Assembly: GCF_900095735.1 (NCBI RefSeq)
Contig: NZ_FNLO01000008.1
Coordinates: 1-64,000 of the forward strand
Origin: Chitinasiproducens palmae
GTDB taxonomy: Bacteria; Pseudomonadota; Gammaproteobacteria; Burkholderiales; Burkholderiaceae
Direction: 5' to 3'
DNA: 64,000 nucleotides
In this document: positions 27,491 through 39,117 of the stretch, one piece after another
How the letters are laid out: every line of letters starts with the position of its first letter
Numbering within the stretch: position 1 is the stretch's first letter
Made by a program: the position numbers and the translations under genes
Notes under the pieces: generated by a model
Database searches by the model: none
What the model saw: the letters and a program-made list of their open reading frames with translations, nothing else
Told to the model about the DNA's origin: nothing

Positions 27491-28813
27491 ATGTCCGCAT
27501 CGCAATCCGACCCCGCCTTCCCGGTGGACCGCGACGCCACGCCGGCCGACGCCGATGCGACGGTCGCGCACGCTGCGGCGTTGCTGTCGACCGCAACGTC
27601 ATCGCACGACGCGCTCGAACTGGCCGGCCGGCGAATCGTCGTCGGCCTGACCGGCGGCATCGCCTGCTACAAGGCGGCCGAACTGACGCGCGAACTGGTT
27701 CGGCGCGGCGCGGAGGTCCATGTCGCGATGACCGAGGGGGCCACCCACTTCATCACGCCGCTGACCATGCAGGCGCTGTCCGGCCGCCCGGTGCATCTCG
27801 ACCAGTGGCGGCAGGACGGCAATGGCATGGCGCACATCGACCTGTCGCGCGGCGCCGATGCGATCGTGATCGCGCCGGCGTCGGCCGACTTCATGGCCAA
27901 GCTTGCCTGCGGCATCGCCGACGACCTCCTGCTGACCCTGTGCCTGGCGCGCAACTGCAAGCTGCTGGTGGCGCCCGCGATGAACCGGGAGATGTGGGCC
28001 AAGCCCGCCACCACGCGCAATGTCGCGCAGTTGCGCGACGACGGGGTGGAGATCTGCGGCCCCGGCAGCGGCGCGCAGGCCTGCGGCGAGGTCGGCGACG
28101 GCCGCATGCTCGAAGCCGGGCAGATCGCCGACGCTCTGTGTGCGGCGCTGCGGCCAAAGCTGCTGGCGGGCCGGCATGTCGTGCTGACCGCCGGGCCGAC
28201 CTTCGAGCCGCTCGATCCCGTGCGAGGCCTGACCAACCGCTCGAGCGGCAAGATGGGCTTCGCCCTCGCGCGTGCCGCCGCCGACGCGGGCGCGAGCGTC
28301 GATCTCGTTGCGGGTCCGGTGGCGCTTCCGACCCCGTGGGGGGTGCGGCGTCACGACATCGAAACGGCCAGCGAGATGCGCGCCGCGGTGCTCTCGCTGG
28401 TGCCGCACGCCGACGTGTTCATCGGGGTCGCGGCCGTGTGCGACTGGCGCGCCGCCGAGATCGCGACCGACAAGATCAAGAAGTCGGTCGACGCGGCACC
28501 GCCGCGGCTCGCGCTGGCCGAAAACCCGGACATTCTCGCCGAGGTGGCCGCGCGGCCCGACGCGCCGTATTGCGTCGGCTTTGCGGCCGAGAGCAGCGAC
28601 CTTCTGAAGCTTGCGGCTGCCAAGCGCGTGCGCAAGGGCGTGCCGCTGCTGGTCGGCAATCTCGGCCAGCAGACCTTCGGCCGCGACGACAACGAAGTCG
28701 TGCTGTTCGACGCCGACGGACCACGGGCGCTGCCGCGTACCGGCAAGGCCGTGCTGGCCCATGCGCTGATCGCCGAGATTGCACGGCGACTGCCGCGCCG
28801 GCCGCCGCCCTGA
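27491..28813 (+). CDS. coaBC: Phosphopantothenoylcysteine decarboxylase / phosphopantothenate-cysteine ligase
   Basis: A 440-residue bifunctional coenzyme A synthesis enzyme. The N-terminal CoaC flavodoxin-like domain starts at residue 46 ([16 protein letters not shown]) and has the PAMNREMW substrate clamp and the catalytic Cys region ([14 protein letters not shown]). The CoaB domain has TNRSSGKMG and KIKK. The first 45 residues are an Ala/Asp/Thr-rich extension not usual for the family; no internal start with a better ribosome site was seen. It lies 34 bases after lspA. Confidence 0.94.
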   Translation: MSASQSDPAFPVDRDATPADADATVAHAAALLSTATSSHDALELAGRRIVVGLTGGIACYKAAELTRELVRRGAEVHVAMTEGATHFITPLTMQALSGRPVHLDQWRQDGNGMAHIDLSRGADAIVIAPASADFMAKLACGIADDLLLTLCLARNCKLLVAPAMNREMWAKPATTRNVAQLRDDGVEICGPGSGAQACGEVGDGRMLEAGQIADALCAALRPKLLAGRHVVLTAGPTFEPLDPVRGLTNRSSGKMGFALARAAADAGASVDLVAGPVALPTPWGVRRHDIETASEMRAAVLSLVPHADVFIGVAAVCDWRAAEIATDKIKKSVDAAPPRLALAENPDILAEVAARPDAPYCVGFAAESSDLLKLAAAKRVRKGVPLLVGNLGQQTFGRDDNEVVLFDADGPRALPRTGKAVLAHALIAEIARRLPRRPPP

Positions 28814-29010
28814 GCATGATCCGGCGCCGGGCCGCGTCGGTCGAACAGGGGCGCGCTCGCCGCTCGCTCACGCGGTGGCGCCGACCCACCGGCGCGGCCC
28901 TGCCTGACTCCGCTGGCCTCGCTGCCTCGCTTCGCCGGCGTCGTTGCGCCGCGCCACCCTGCGTGGTGCGGCAACTTGCCACTTTTTTCGTCCCTCTCTC
29001 ACGCCAGCCG

Positions 29011-29457
29011 ATGCAAATCGATATCAAGGTACTGGACGCGCGGATGCGCGAGCAACTGCCCCGTTATGCCACCTCCGGCAGCGCCGGTCTCGACCTGCGC
29101 GCCTGCCTGGACGCGCCGCTGGACCTTGAGCCGGGCCAGACGGAATTAGTGCCGACCGGCCTGGCGATCCATCTGGACGACCCCGGCTACGCGGCGTTGA
29201 TCCTGCCCCGCTCCGGGCTCGGCCACAAGCACGGCATCGTGCTGGGCAATCTGGTCGGGCTGATCGATTCGGATTACCAGGGTCAACTGATGATCTCGAC
29301 CTGGAACCGCGGTCAGCAGGCGTTCCGAATCGAACCGTTCGAGCGGCTGGCGCAATTGGTCATCGTGCCGGTCGTGCAGGCCCACTTCAATCTGGTCGAC
29401 GAGTTCAGCGACAGCACGCGCGGCACCGGCGGGTTCGGCAGCACGGGCCGCGGCTGA
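29011..29457 (+). CDS. dut: Deoxyuridine 5'-triphosphate nucleotidohydrolase
   Basis: A 148-residue trimeric dUTPase that keeps uracil out of DNA. The five family motifs are visible: [39 protein letters not shown] and the C-terminal [12 protein letters not shown] arm. The ATG at 29011 gives exact family length. It ends the ribF-ileS-lspA-coaBC-dut group and is followed by a shared terminator. The 197 bases between coaBC and dut hold no gene. Confidence 0.96.
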   Translation: MQIDIKVLDARMREQLPRYATSGSAGLDLRACLDAPLDLEPGQTELVPTGLAIHLDDPGYAALILPRSGLGHKHGIVLGNLVGLIDSDYQGQLMISTWNRGQQAFRIEPFERLAQLVIVPVVQAHFNLVDEFSDSTRGTGGFGSTGRG

Positions 29458-29540
29458 GCGGACCACGGACCGCCGTTGTTCGCCCGCCTGCGTTCCGGCC
29501 GCCCGCGGCGGGGTGCTGCCGCGAACGGACGGCACCATGA

Positions 29541-29568
29541 AAAAAGCCACCCCGCAGGGTGGCTTTTT
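29541..29568. terminator. Bidirectional terminator between dut and clpA
   Basis: AAAAAGCCACCC (29541-29552) pairs perfectly with GGGTGGCTTTTT (29557-29568) over a CGCA loop. T-runs on both strands serve the two convergent genes. Confidence 0.93.
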
Positions 29569-29586
29569 GCTGTGCGGCCAGGCCGG

Positions 29587-31887
29587 TCACTCGACTTCGG
29601 CCGCCTCCGGCTTCGCGTCGCGCGGCGCGCCGCTGTCATCGAAGCTCAGCTGGACCTTGTCGTCCGCGTCCACATCGACCGATACGCGTCCGCCGCTGGC
29701 CAGACGGCCGAACAACAACTCGTCGGCCAGCGCCTTGCGGATCAGGTCCTGGATCAGACGCTCCATCGGACGCGCGCCCATCAGCGGATCGAAGCCATGC
29801 TTCGCGAGATGATGGCGAAGGGCGTCGCTGAAATGGACGTCCACCTTCTTCTCGTGCAACTGGTCCTCGAGCTGCATCAGGAACTTGTCGACCACCCGCA
29901 GGATGATCTCCTCGTCCAGCGACTTGAAGTTGATGATCGCGTCGAGCCGGTTGCGGAACTCGGGCGTGAACATCCGCTTGATGTCGACCATCTCGTCGCC
30001 GGCTTCCCGGCGCGTCGTGAAGCCGATCGTCGACTTCTGCATCGCCTCGGCACCCGCGTTCGTGGTCATGATGATGATCACGTTGCGGAAGTCGGCCTTG
30101 CGTCCGTTGTTGTCCGTCAGCGTGCCGTGGTCCATCACCTGCAGCAGCACGTTGTAGATGTCCGGATGCGCCTTCTCGATTTCGTCGAGCAACAGCACGC
30201 AATGCGGCTTCTTCGAAATCGCCTCGGTCAGCAGCCCGCCCTGGTCGAAGCCGACGTATCCCGGCGGCGCGCCGATCAGCCGGCTCACCGCGTGGCGCTC
30301 CATGTACTCGGACATGTCGAAACGGATCAGCTCGATGCCCAGCGTGAAGGCCAGCTGCTTCGCGACCTCGGTCTTGCCCACGCCGGTCGGGCCGGAGAAC
30401 AGGAACGAGCCGATCGGCTTGTCCGTCTTGCCCAGGCCCGCGCGCGACATCTTGATCGCGGCGGCCAGCGCCTCGATCGCGGGGTCCTGACCGAACACGA
30501 CCGCGCGCAGGTCGCGATCGAGCGTCTGCAACTTGCCGCGGTCGTCCTGCGACACGCTTTGCGCCGGCACGCGCGCGATCTTCGAGATGATCTCCTCGAT
30601 CTCGCTCTTGCCGATGGTGCGCTTCTGACGCGACTTCGGCAGGATCCGCTGCGCCGCACCCGCCTCGTCGATCACGTCGATGGCCTTGTCCGGCAAATGG
30701 CGGTCGGAGATGAAGCGCGCCGACAGCTCGGCGGCCGCCGACAGCGCGCCCGACGAATACTTCACGCCGTGGTGCTCCTCGAAGCGCGACTTCAAGCCGC
30801 GCAGGATCGCGATGGTCTGTTCGACCGTCGGCTCCACCACGTCGACCTTCTGGAAACGACGCGACAACGCCGCATCCTTCTCGAAGATGCCGCGGTATTC
30901 GGTGAAGGTCGTCGCGCCGATGCACTTCAACTGGCCCGACGAGAGCGCCGGCTTGAGCAGATTCGAAGCGTCGAGCGTGCCGCCCGACGCGGCGCCCGCG
31001 CCGATCAGCGTATGAATCTCGTCGATGAACAGCACCGCGTGCGGACGATCCTTCAATTCCTTCAGCACGGTCTTCAGGCGCTGCTCGAAGTCGCCGCGAT
31101 ACTTGGTACCGGCCAGCAGCGCGCCCATGTCGAGCGAATACACGACCGCGTCCGACAGAATGTCCGGCACGTCGCCGCGCGTGATGCGCCAGGCCAGGCC
31201 CTCGGCGATCGCGGTCTTGCCAACGCCCGCCTCGCCGACCAGCAATGGGTTGTTCTTGCGGCGGCGGCACAGCACCTGGACCACCCGCTCGACTTCGGAC
31301 TCGCGGCCGATCAGCGGATCGATCTTGCCGTCCTTCGCCATCTGGTTCAGGTTCTGGGTGAACTGGGCGAGCGGCGTTTCCTTCTGGCCGGCGGCGTCCT
31401 CGCCCTCGGCCGGGGCCGCCTCGCCGCCCTTGCCGGCATCGGTCGCGCCGGCCTTCGAGATGCCGTGCGAGATGAAATTGACCACGTCCAGACGCGTCAC
31501 GCCCTGCTGTTGCAGATAGTAGACCGCGTGCGAGTCCTTCTCGCCGAAGATCGCCACCAGCACGTTCGCGCCGGTCACTTCCTTCTTGCCGTTGGACGTC
31601 GACTGCACGTGCATGATCGCGCGTTGAATCACGCGCTGGAACCCGAGCGTCGGCTGTGTGTCGACCTCGTCGTTTCCGGCCACCGTCGGCGTGTTGTCGT
31701 GGATGAAATTGCGCAGATTCTGACGAAGGTCTTCGATATTCGCCGAGCACGCACGCAAGACTTCGGCTGCCGTTGCGTTGTCCAGCAACGCCAGCAGGAG
31801 ATGTTCAACGGTGATGAACTCATGCCGCGCCTGGCGCGCTTCCATGAACGCCATGTGCAGACTGACTTCCAGTTCCTGGGCAATCAT
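29587..31887 (-). CDS. clpA: ATP-dependent Clp protease, ATP-binding subunit ClpA
   Basis: A 766-residue AAA+ unfoldase that feeds proteins to ClpP, with substrates delivered by ClpS. It has the N-domain (1-145), first AAA module with GEAGVGKT and [15 protein letters not shown], and second AAA module with GPTGVGKT and LLDEIEKAH. The pore motif KYRG and the ClpP-binding region in the second module are as expected. The linker at about 150-165 is Ala/Glu/Gly-rich. ATG at 31887 ([14 protein letters not shown]) overlaps the clpS stop by four bases. Confidence 0.96.
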   Translation of the reverse strand: MIAQELEVSLHMAFMEARQARHEFITVEHLLLALLDNATAAEVLRACSANIEDLRQNLRNFIHDNTPTVAGNDEVDTQPTLGFQRVIQRAIMHVQSTSNGKKEVTGANVLVAIFGEKDSHAVYYLQQQGVTRLDVVNFISHGISKAGATDAGKGGEAAPAEGEDAAGQKETPLAQFTQNLNQMAKDGKIDPLIGRESEVERVVQVLCRRRKNNPLLVGEAGVGKTAIAEGLAWRITRGDVPDILSDAVVYSLDMGALLAGTKYRGDFEQRLKTVLKELKDRPHAVLFIDEIHTLIGAGAASGGTLDASNLLKPALSSGQLKCIGATTFTEYRGIFEKDAALSRRFQKVDVVEPTVEQTIAILRGLKSRFEEHHGVKYSSGALSAAAELSARFISDRHLPDKAIDVIDEAGAAQRILPKSRQKRTIGKSEIEEIISKIARVPAQSVSQDDRGKLQTLDRDLRAVVFGQDPAIEALAAAIKMSRAGLGKTDKPIGSFLFSGPTGVGKTEVAKQLAFTLGIELIRFDMSEYMERHAVSRLIGAPPGYVGFDQGGLLTEAISKKPHCVLLLDEIEKAHPDIYNVLLQVMDHGTLTDNNGRKADFRNVIIIMTTNAGAEAMQKSTIGFTTRREAGDEMVDIKRMFTPEFRNRLDAIINFKSLDEEIILRVVDKFLMQLEDQLHEKKVDVHFSDALRHHLAKHGFDPLMGARPMERLIQDLIRKALADELLFGRLASGGRVSVDVDADDKVQLSFDDSGAPRDAKPEAAEVE

Positions 31888-32198
31888 GCTTCCTCCATCA
31901 CGCACTGCAGCGGATGCCCCGACTGCCGTGCATGGCTAACCACTTGCTCAACTTTGGTCGCCGCGACATCTCGCGTATAGACCCCACAAACTCCCCTGCC
32001 CTCGCGGTGAACCTTGAGCATGATCTGCGTCGCGGTTTCACGGTCCTTGTTGAAGTAATCCTGCACGATCATGATGACGAACTCCATGGGTGTGAAGTCG
32101 TCGTTGAGCAGCATCACCTTGTACATGGACGGCGGCTTCAGCTTCTGTTGCTGCCGCTCCAGGACGGTACCGTCCTGTTTGTCCGGGATAATCGCCAT
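31884..32198 (-). CDS. clpS: ClpS adaptor protein
   Basis: A 104-residue N-end-rule adaptor that binds N-degron substrates and docks on ClpA. It shows the core [20 protein letters not shown] and the ending [17 protein letters not shown], here given in parts. The residues Asn-Asp ([11 protein letters not shown]) that bind the substrate amino terminus are present. The stop overlaps the clpA start (ATGA), the usual clpSA coupling. An exact 18-base palindrome lies at 32160-32177 within the N-terminal codons. Confidence 0.95.
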   Translation of the reverse strand: MAIIPDKQDGTVLERQQQKLKPPSMYKVMLLNDDFTPMEFVIMIVQDYFNKDRETATQIMLKVHREGRGVCGVYTRDVAATKVEQVVSHARQSGHPLQCVMEEA

Positions 32199-32501
32199 AC
32201 ATTCATTCTAAACAAGTCGCTCCGGGGCCAAGGCAGCGACGCAATTAGCGTTCCGACGCCTGCCTCGGCGGCCCGGAATACCGCGCCGCCCCACCCGCAC
32301 CGACCCGTTCGATCTCCGTCAAGAATTGTCAGGAAACGTCCCGTCTGCGAGAAGCACCATGACCTTGGGCAGTGACGCTTCCTCACCTCATCTGGAGCGA
32401 TTATGAGCAATTTCAAGCCGGCCCGCTGGCCTGCCTGAAAAGCCGAATATAACCCTGCCGAAGCCCCGGTTTTGCACGTCCGCAACGTCGCCAAAAAGCG
32501 C

Positions 32502-32530
32502 TTGACAGGTGATTTAAGAGCCTCAACAAT
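32502..32530 (+). promoter_or_regulatory. Promoter of the cold-shock gene
   Basis: Perfect TTGACA at 32502-32507 and AACAAT at 32525-32530 with the ideal 17-base spacer. Transcription from about 32537 gives a leader of roughly 115 bases, a long leader as is usual for cold-shock mRNAs. The gap 32199-32501 upstream contains only a possible 11-codon frame at 32403-32438 preceded by GGAG. Confidence 0.65.
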
Positions 32531-32652
32531 CTTTCTCGCACCTTTTTGAACACAATGAAAAGGGCTTCCGTGCGCCGCCGGCCTGCCTAATGGCACGGTG
32601 GTGGGCGCTTATTCGGTCAGATGCAGCGGACAAGAGTCAGAGGGGAAGTAGC

Positions 32653-32859
32653 ATGGCAACAGGTACGGTCAAGTGGTTCAACGACGCGAAAGGTTTCGGC
32701 TTCATCACGCCGGATGAAGGTGGCGAGGATCTGTTTGCGCACTTCTCCGCCATTCAGATGAATGGCTTCAAGACGCTGAAGGAAGGCCAGAAGGTCAGCT
32801 TCGAAGTCGTGCAGGGCCCGAAGGGCAAGCAGGCGTCGAACATCCAAGCGGCATTCTAA
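32653..32859 (+). CDS. Cold-shock domain protein (CspA family)
   Basis: A 68-residue single-domain OB-fold RNA chaperone. RNP1 (KGFGFI, residues 13-18) and RNP2 (LFAHF, 27-31) are intact, with the entry [20 protein letters not shown]. It binds single-stranded RNA or DNA and melts structures at low temperature. The ATG at 32653 has a GGGGAAG ribosome site. Promoter at 32502-32530 and a very strong terminator at 33078-33119 bracket it as a single-gene unit. Confidence 0.95.
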   Translation: MATGTVKWFNDAKGFGFITPDEGGEDLFAHFSAIQMNGFKTLKEGQKVSFEVVQGPKGKQASNIQAAF

Positions 32860-33077
32860 GTACGAGCAAGACCGACACGGGTGCAGCGGTGCCCGTGCCC
32901 GAGCAAGGCGATCGCGGTTGACCGCGATCCGACATGAAGCGAGGCAGGCGGTGCAGTGCCTTGCCTCCCGATACCGCAGGATGCCTGGACCAACGCACTT
33001 GAACGGGTGCTTGGTTGTTGGAACAACCTGCAGCATGGACACGTCTGTCGGTTCCCGACGCCGGCGTCGCGTTCCCG

Positions 33078-33119
33078 ACGAAAAAGCCCCGTCACCTCAC
33101 GGTGACGGGGCTTTTTCGT
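33078..33119. terminator. Very strong bidirectional terminator between csp and icd
   Basis: A 19-pair perfect stem: 33078-33096 (ACGAAAAAGCCCCGTCACC) with 33101-33119, loop TCAC. A- and T-runs on both sides allow use by both convergent genes. The remaining gap 32860-33077 and 33120-33237 shows nothing else. Confidence 0.95.
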
Positions 33120-33237
33120 TATGCGGACAGCCTGGCGCGTCGGCGACGCGCCGTGACGCATCGTGCGGCGACGTGCGGCACACCGCGGACGCCGGCGCGA
33201 CGCACGGCCCGCTGGAGAGCAGGCCGTGCCGAGCGGC

Positions 33238-34491
<1,254 letters not shown>

Positions 34492-34986
34492 GAAATCGAC
34501 TCCAATAAGGGCGGACCGCCTCGACGGAAGGCAGCTTCGGTACGGATCGCGTTATTCTAGGCGCTCGGTGGCGGCAGGACCACGCCGCACGCGTAGGTGC
34601 CGGTGGCCGACCGCGCCGGTCGGGTGCTCCCGGCAACGCGTCACTCTTATATAAGACAAAAGACCGCGGCAATATTATGCATTAAACTCCGGCGCCCCGC
34701 CATCGTGCTTACCCGTGCGACCGGCGGCTGCACGATGCCGCGCCGGCAAGCGCAACGGGCGATGTCAGCCCTGGCCGAAGCCGGCTGTCGGACGCAGCGG
34801 CCGTGCCACGTCGAACGATCCGCCGTCCCAGCGCCCGGATCGTCCGCCGACCGGTTGAGCGCGCGTGACCGCGTCGGGCAGGCGCCAGCGTCGAGCCGCA
34901 ACATCGGCCTGCCGCCGGGGGCACTCACCGGCGCCGCTCGCGCGCTGCCCGTTCCGCCCCTCCGGCGCTCAATTCTGGACACTGTC
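34492..34986. other. Gap between divergent icd and rluE-like genes; promoter region
   Basis: An A/T-rich island at 34641-34690 stands out in a GC-rich stretch. On the minus strand it offers TTGCCG (34672-34667) and TATAAG (34651-34646), 15 bases apart, as a possible icd promoter. No gene is supported in the 495 bases; the frame from 34597 that joins rluE has no domain before 34987. Confidence 0.45.
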
Positions 34987-35739
34987 ATGGCCCGTCTCAT
35001 CGCTCTCAACAAACCGTTCGACGTGATCTGCCAGTTTTCCGCGCATCCCACGCGCCGCACCCTCGCCGACTGCATACCGGTGCCGCAGGTCTACCCGGCG
35101 GGGCGACTGGACGCGGACAGCGAAGGGCTGCTGCTGCTCACCGACGACGGCGCCTTGCAGGCGCAGATCAGTGCGCCGCGCCACAAACTGCCGAAGCGCT
35201 ATCTGGCGCAGGTCGAGGGCCTGCCGGGTGCCGACGCGCTGGCGCACCTGCGCGCCGGCATCGACCTGGGCGATTACCGGACACAACCCTGTCAGGCGCG
35301 CGTGATCGATCCGCCCGATCTCTGGCCACGCAACCCGCCGATTCGCTACCGTGCGGCGATCCCGACGACGTGGCTGGAACTGATCATCAGCGAAGGCAAG
35401 AACCGGCAGGTTCGGCGCATGACCGCGGCGGTCGGCCTGCCGACCCTGCGGCTGGTACGCCGCGCGGTTGGCGACGTCGACCTGTTCGATCTTGGCCTGG
35501 CCCCGGGCGAATGGCGCGAACTGGACGTGGGCGCGCCTTGGCGCGATGAAAGACCGGTGACGCGCGCGCAGCCGCGCCGCCCATTCCGGGCGTCCGGTGA
35601 GACCGCACCGGCGCGGACAGCCCGGCCGACTGGTGCGCGTGGCACGCCGCGCGCGCCGGGCGCACAGCAGCGCGCGGCATCCGACGACACGCGCGCGCCA
35701 AGGCAACGCGGCACCCGAAAGAAATCGACGAAATTTTGA
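34987..35739 (+). CDS. rluE: 23S rRNA pseudouridine synthase, RluE-like
   Basis: A 250-residue pseudouridine synthase of the RsuA/RluB/E/F group that lacks the N-terminal S4 domain, as in RluE. It begins MARLIALNKPFDVICQF and has the catalytic AGRLDADSEGLLLLTDDG with Asp near residue 41, and the SEGKNRQVRRMTAAVG signature. After about residue 183 comes a disordered tail of some 65 residues rich in Arg, Pro, Ala and Thr, ending RGTRKKSTKF, which is likely to help RNA binding. ATG at 34987 chosen because the family N-terminus starts there. Confidence 0.9.
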   Translation: MARLIALNKPFDVICQFSAHPTRRTLADCIPVPQVYPAGRLDADSEGLLLLTDDGALQAQISAPRHKLPKRYLAQVEGLPGADALAHLRAGIDLGDYRTQPCQARVIDPPDLWPRNPPIRYRAAIPTTWLELIISEGKNRQVRRMTAAVGLPTLRLVRRAVGDVDLFDLGLAPGEWRELDVGAPWRDERPVTRAQPRRPFRASGETAPARTARPTGARGTPRAPGAQQRAASDDTRAPRQRGTRKKSTKF

Positions 35740-35832
35740 TGAACCGTGTCAACGGCTGCCGCACAGCCGCGTTTTAGGTAGCGACGAGCCGACGAACGGC
35801 CAGTCATTTCACTAACGTGTATCGAGGATGTC

Positions 35833-36027
35833 ATGAAGAAACTGATCGCTGCCCTGATCGCTGGCCTGTTCGCCTCCGCCGCTTTCGCGCAAGCGCCGGC
35901 CGCATCGGACACGACCGCCGCGTCGTCGGCGAGCGCGAAGCCGGCGAAGAAGGCCCACAAGGCCAAGAAGCATTCGAAGAAGCACGCCGCTGCCGCCTCG
36001 GACGCAGCTGCCTCGTCGGCACAGTAA
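35833..36027 (+). CDS. Small secreted Lys/Ala/His-rich protein
   Basis: A 64-residue protein with a clear signal peptide (MKKLIAALIAGLFASAAFAQ, cleavage likely after AFA). The mature part of about 44 residues is Ala/Ser-rich with a basic block KPAKKAHKAKKHSKKH and no Cys, Trp or Tyr. Composition recalls acid-shock or PsiF-like periplasmic peptides, but I do not recognise a family. The ribosome site GAGGATG is close to the ATG at 35833. A strong terminator follows 47 bases after the stop, so it is a single-gene unit. Confidence 0.75.
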   Translation: MKKLIAALIAGLFASAAFAQAPAASDTTAASSASAKPAKKAHKAKKHSKKHAAAASDAAASSAQ

Positions 36028-36073
36028 GTCTTTCGCATCGCTGCGATCGCGCCGCCTCGGCGGCGCCGACCAG

Positions 36074-36109
36074 AGACTCCCGGGCACGCCCGCGGAGTCT
36101 TTTTTTTTT
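36074..36109 (+). terminator. Intrinsic terminator after the small secreted protein gene
   Basis: AGACTCC (36074-36080) with GGAGTCT (36094-36100), inner CGGG with CCCG and a one-base bulge, followed by a run of ten T. Confidence 0.9.
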
Positions 36110-36155
36110 GCCGTATCGGATAATATGCGGCAACCGTGACCCCTCGGAGCCCGAC

Positions 36156-36626
36156 GTGCCTTCGACGCTTTTCCGCCGTGCCGCGCTTGCCCTGTCCGGC
36201 GCCGCGGTGCTCGCCACCGCCGCTGTGGGCGACGCACAGACGATCAAGCAGCCCGGTGACTTCCCGGTCGTGCAACTTACCGCCGGCATGAACCTGATTC
36301 GCGCCGAAGTGGCCGCCACCGAGGCCGATCGCGAGCAGGGCCTGATGTACCGCAAGCACCTGGCTCCGAACGGCGGCATGCTGTTCGTGTTCGACGACGT
36401 TGCCGGCCACTGCTTTTGGATGAAGAATACCGAGATCCCGTTGTCGATCGCATTCATCCGCGACGACGGGACGGTGACCGACGTGGACGAGATGCAGGCG
36501 CAGACCGAGAACAATCACTGTCCGACCCGCGCCATCCGCTATGCGCTGGAGATGAATCGCGGCTGGTTCAGCCAGCACGGCATCGGTCCGGGCACACGCA
36601 TCGGCGGCCTGCCCGCACCGCGCTGA
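36156..36626 (+). CDS. DUF192 family secreted protein
   Basis: A 156-residue protein with a signal peptide (residues 1-28, LSGAAVLATAAVGDAQ) and a DUF192 domain. Family motifs are EADREQGLMYRKHL, GGMLFVFDD and CFWMKNTEIPLSIAFI, followed by TVTDVDEMQAQT. The function of the family is not settled. The start is the GTG at 36156, with CGGAG seven bases upstream; the frame before it has no signal sequence. It lies 147 bases before fusA. Confidence 0.88.
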   Translation: MPSTLFRRAALALSGAAVLATAAVGDAQTIKQPGDFPVVQLTAGMNLIRAEVAATEADREQGLMYRKHLAPNGGMLFVFDDVAGHCFWMKNTEIPLSIAFIRDDGTVTDVDEMQAQTENNHCPTRAIRYALEMNRGWFSQHGIGPGTRIGGLPAPR

Positions 36627-36772
36627 TTCCGCAGGCCCGCTCTTGCAATTCGGCGTGCGGACCCGCATCTAGGCAGTTGCGCAACGCGCGGCCCGCCGTG
36701 GCGCTATTTATGCTTGCTTGACCGGATCGCCGCCGCGCGGCGCTCGTCACCCGAGCTGACAGGAGATTAGAA

Positions 36773-38875
36773 GTGGCCCGTAAGACTCCCATCGAACGTT
36801 ACCGAAATATCGGTATCAGCGCCCACATCGACGCAGGCAAGACGACGACGACCGAGCGCATCCTGTTCTACACCGGCGTCAACCACAAGATCGGCGAAGT
36901 GCACGAAGGCGCGGCGACGATGGACTGGATGGAGCAGGAACAGGAACGCGGCATCACCATTACCTCGGCCGCCACCACGGCATTCTGGTCGGGGATGGGC
37001 AAGAATTATCCCGAACACCGGATCAACATCATCGACACGCCGGGGCACGTCGACTTCACGATTGAAGTCGAGCGCTCGATGCGCGTGCTCGACGGCGCGT
37101 GCATGGTCTACGACTCGGTCGGTGGCGTGCAGCCGCAGTCGGAAACCGTCTGGCGCCAGGCCAACAAGTACGGCGTGCCGCGTCTGGCTTTCGTCAACAA
37201 GATGGACCGTGTCGGCGCCGACTTCTTCCGCGTCGAAAAGCAGATTCGCGAACGCCTGAAGGGCAACCCGGTGCCGATCCAGATCCCGGTCGGCGCGGAA
37301 GACAAATTCCGCGGCGTGGTCGACCTGGTCAAGATGAAGGCGATCATCTGGGACGATGCCTCGCAAGGCACCAAGTTCGAGTACGGCGAGATTCCGGAGG
37401 AACTGCAGGGGCTGGCGCAGGAATGGCACGACAAGATGGTCGAGGCGGCCGCCGAAGCCAGCGAGGAACTGCTCGAGAAATACCTGAGCGGCGATGCGCT
37501 CACCGAAGACGAGATCAAGCAGGCGCTGCGCAAGCGGACGATCGCCGGCGAAATCCTGCCTATGCTCGCGGGCAGCGCGTTCAAGAACAAGGGCGTGCAG
37601 GCGATGCTCGACGCGGTCATCGATTATCTGCCGTCGCCGGTCGACATTCCGCCGGTCGAGGGCGAACTCGAGAATGGCGAGCGCGCCTCGCGCAAGGCCG
37701 ACGATTCGGAGAAGTTCTCGGCGCTCGCGTTCAAGATCATGACCGACCCGTTCGTCGGCCAGCTCGCGTTCTTCCGTGTCTACTCGGGCGTGGTCAACGC
37801 CGGCGACACGGTCTACAACGCGGTCAAGGAAAAGAAGGAACGGCTTGGCCGGATCCTGCAGATGCACGCCAACCAGCGCGAAGAAATCAAGGAAGTGCGC
37901 GCCGGCGACATCGCGGCGGCCGTCGGTCTGAAGGAAGTGACCACGGGCGACACCCTGTGCGATCCGAACGCGGTGATCGTGCTCGAACGCATGGAATTCC
38001 CGGAGCCGGTGATCTCGCAGGCCGTCGAGCCGAAGACCAAGGCCGACCAGGAAAAGATGGGCCTGGCGCTGAACCGTCTGGCGCAGGAAGACCCGTCGTT
38101 CCGCGTGCAGACCGACGAGGAATCGGGTCAGACGATCATCTCCGGGATGGGCGAGCTGCACCTGGAAATTCTGGTCGACCGGATGAAGCGCGAGTTCAAC
38201 GTCGAGGCGACGGTGGGCAAGCCGCAGGTTGCGTATCGCGAAACGATCCGCAGCGTCTGCGACGAAGTCGAAGGCAAGTTCGTCAAGCAGTCGGGCGGTC
38301 GCGGCCAGTACGGCCACGTCGTACTCAAGCTCGAGCCGCAGGAACCGGGCAAGGGTTATGAATTCGTCGACGCGATCAAGGGCGGCGTGGTGCCGCGCGA
38401 ATACATCCCGGCGGTCGACAAGGGCATCCAGGAAACGCTGAAGGCGGGCGTGGTCGCGGGCTACCCGGTGGTCGACGTGAAGGCGACGCTGTTCTTCGGT
38501 TCGTACCACGACGTGGACTCGAACGAAAACGCGTTCCGCATGGCCGGCTCGATGGCGTTCAAGGAAGGCATGCGCCGCGCCAAGCCGGTGCTGCTCGAAC
38601 CGATGATGGCCGTTGAAGTCGAGACGCCGGAAGACTACGCCGGCACCGTGATGGGCGACCTGTCCTCGCGGCGCGGCATGGTGCAGGGCATGGACGACAT
38701 GGTCGGCGGCGGCAAGCTCGTGAAGGCCGAAGTGCCGCTAGCCGAAATGTTCGGCTACTCGACGTCGCTGCGTTCGCAGACCCAGGGTCGCGCGACGTAC
38801 ACGATGGAGTTCAAGCACTACGCCGAAGCGCCGAAGAACGTCGCCGACGCGATCGTCAACGCGAAGTCGAAGTAA
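36773..38875 (+). CDS. fusA: Elongation factor G
   Basis: A 700-residue translational GTPase that moves tRNA and mRNA after peptide transfer and helps recycle ribosomes. G1 [13 protein letters not shown], switch [15 protein letters not shown]3 DTPGHVDFT and G4 NKMDR are intact, and domains II-V have full length. Start is GTG at 36773 with an AGGAG site. The gene is not beside rpsL, rpsG or tuf, so this is probably the second EF-G copy found in many Burkholderiaceae, or a relocated one. Domain IV tip GGRGQYGHV is conserved, which supports normal translocase function. Confidence 0.95.
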   Translation: MARKTPIERYRNIGISAHIDAGKTTTTERILFYTGVNHKIGEVHEGAATMDWMEQEQERGITITSAATTAFWSGMGKNYPEHRINIIDTPGHVDFTIEVERSMRVLDGACMVYDSVGGVQPQSETVWRQANKYGVPRLAFVNKMDRVGADFFRVEKQIRERLKGNPVPIQIPVGAEDKFRGVVDLVKMKAIIWDDASQGTKFEYGEIPEELQGLAQEWHDKMVEAAAEASEELLEKYLSGDALTEDEIKQALRKRTIAGEILPMLAGSAFKNKGVQAMLDAVIDYLPSPVDIPPVEGELENGERASRKADDSEKFSALAFKIMTDPFVGQLAFFRVYSGVVNAGDTVYNAVKEKKERLGRILQMHANQREEIKEVRAGDIAAAVGLKEVTTGDTLCDPNAVIVLERMEFPEPVISQAVEPKTKADQEKMGLALNRLAQEDPSFRVQTDEESGQTIISGMGELHLEILVDRMKREFNVEATVGKPQVAYRETIRSVCDEVEGKFVKQSGGRGQYGHVVLKLEPQEPGKGYEFVDAIKGGVVPREYIPAVDKGIQETLKAGVVAGYPVVDVKATLFFGSYHDVDSNENAFRMAGSMAFKEGMRRAKPVLLEPMMAVEVETPEDYAGTVMGDLSSRRGMVQGMDDMVGGGKLVKAEVPLAEMFGYSTSLRSQTQGRATYTMEFKHYAEAPKNVADAIVNAKSK

Positions 38876-38920
38876 GCAAGTGTGCAAGTGCGGCCCTGGC
38901 GCCGCGCTTGCATCGCTCCG

Positions 38921-38947
38921 AAGCCGGCGCCCAGGCGCCGGCTTTTT
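38921..38947 (+). terminator. Intrinsic terminator of fusA
   Basis: AAGCCGGCGC (38921-38930) pairs with GCGCCGGCTT (38935-38944) over CCAG, then TTTT. Confidence 0.9.
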
Positions 38948-39117
38948 TGCATTCGCTTCACTGAGTCCTTCACCGCTCCTTCCCTGCGTGCGACGGGGTG
39001 CGCCGCCGCGCGTGCCCGGCGCCCCGGCCGGCCCCGCCCACCTCCTGCCGCACCCACGGTGTCCTGTGATCGGTCGGATTTGCGCTACCATCGTCCGAAG
39101 GCTGGCGGCGCCGCCGC

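Noticed and set aside
29476-31980. An 834-codon plus-strand frame opposite clpA
   Set aside because: Antisense shadow of clpA with low-complexity, Arg/His/Leu-rich composition and no ribosome site.
36767-38509. A 580-codon minus-strand frame opposite fusA
   Set aside because: Shadow frame produced by third-position G/C bias; no recognisable motif.
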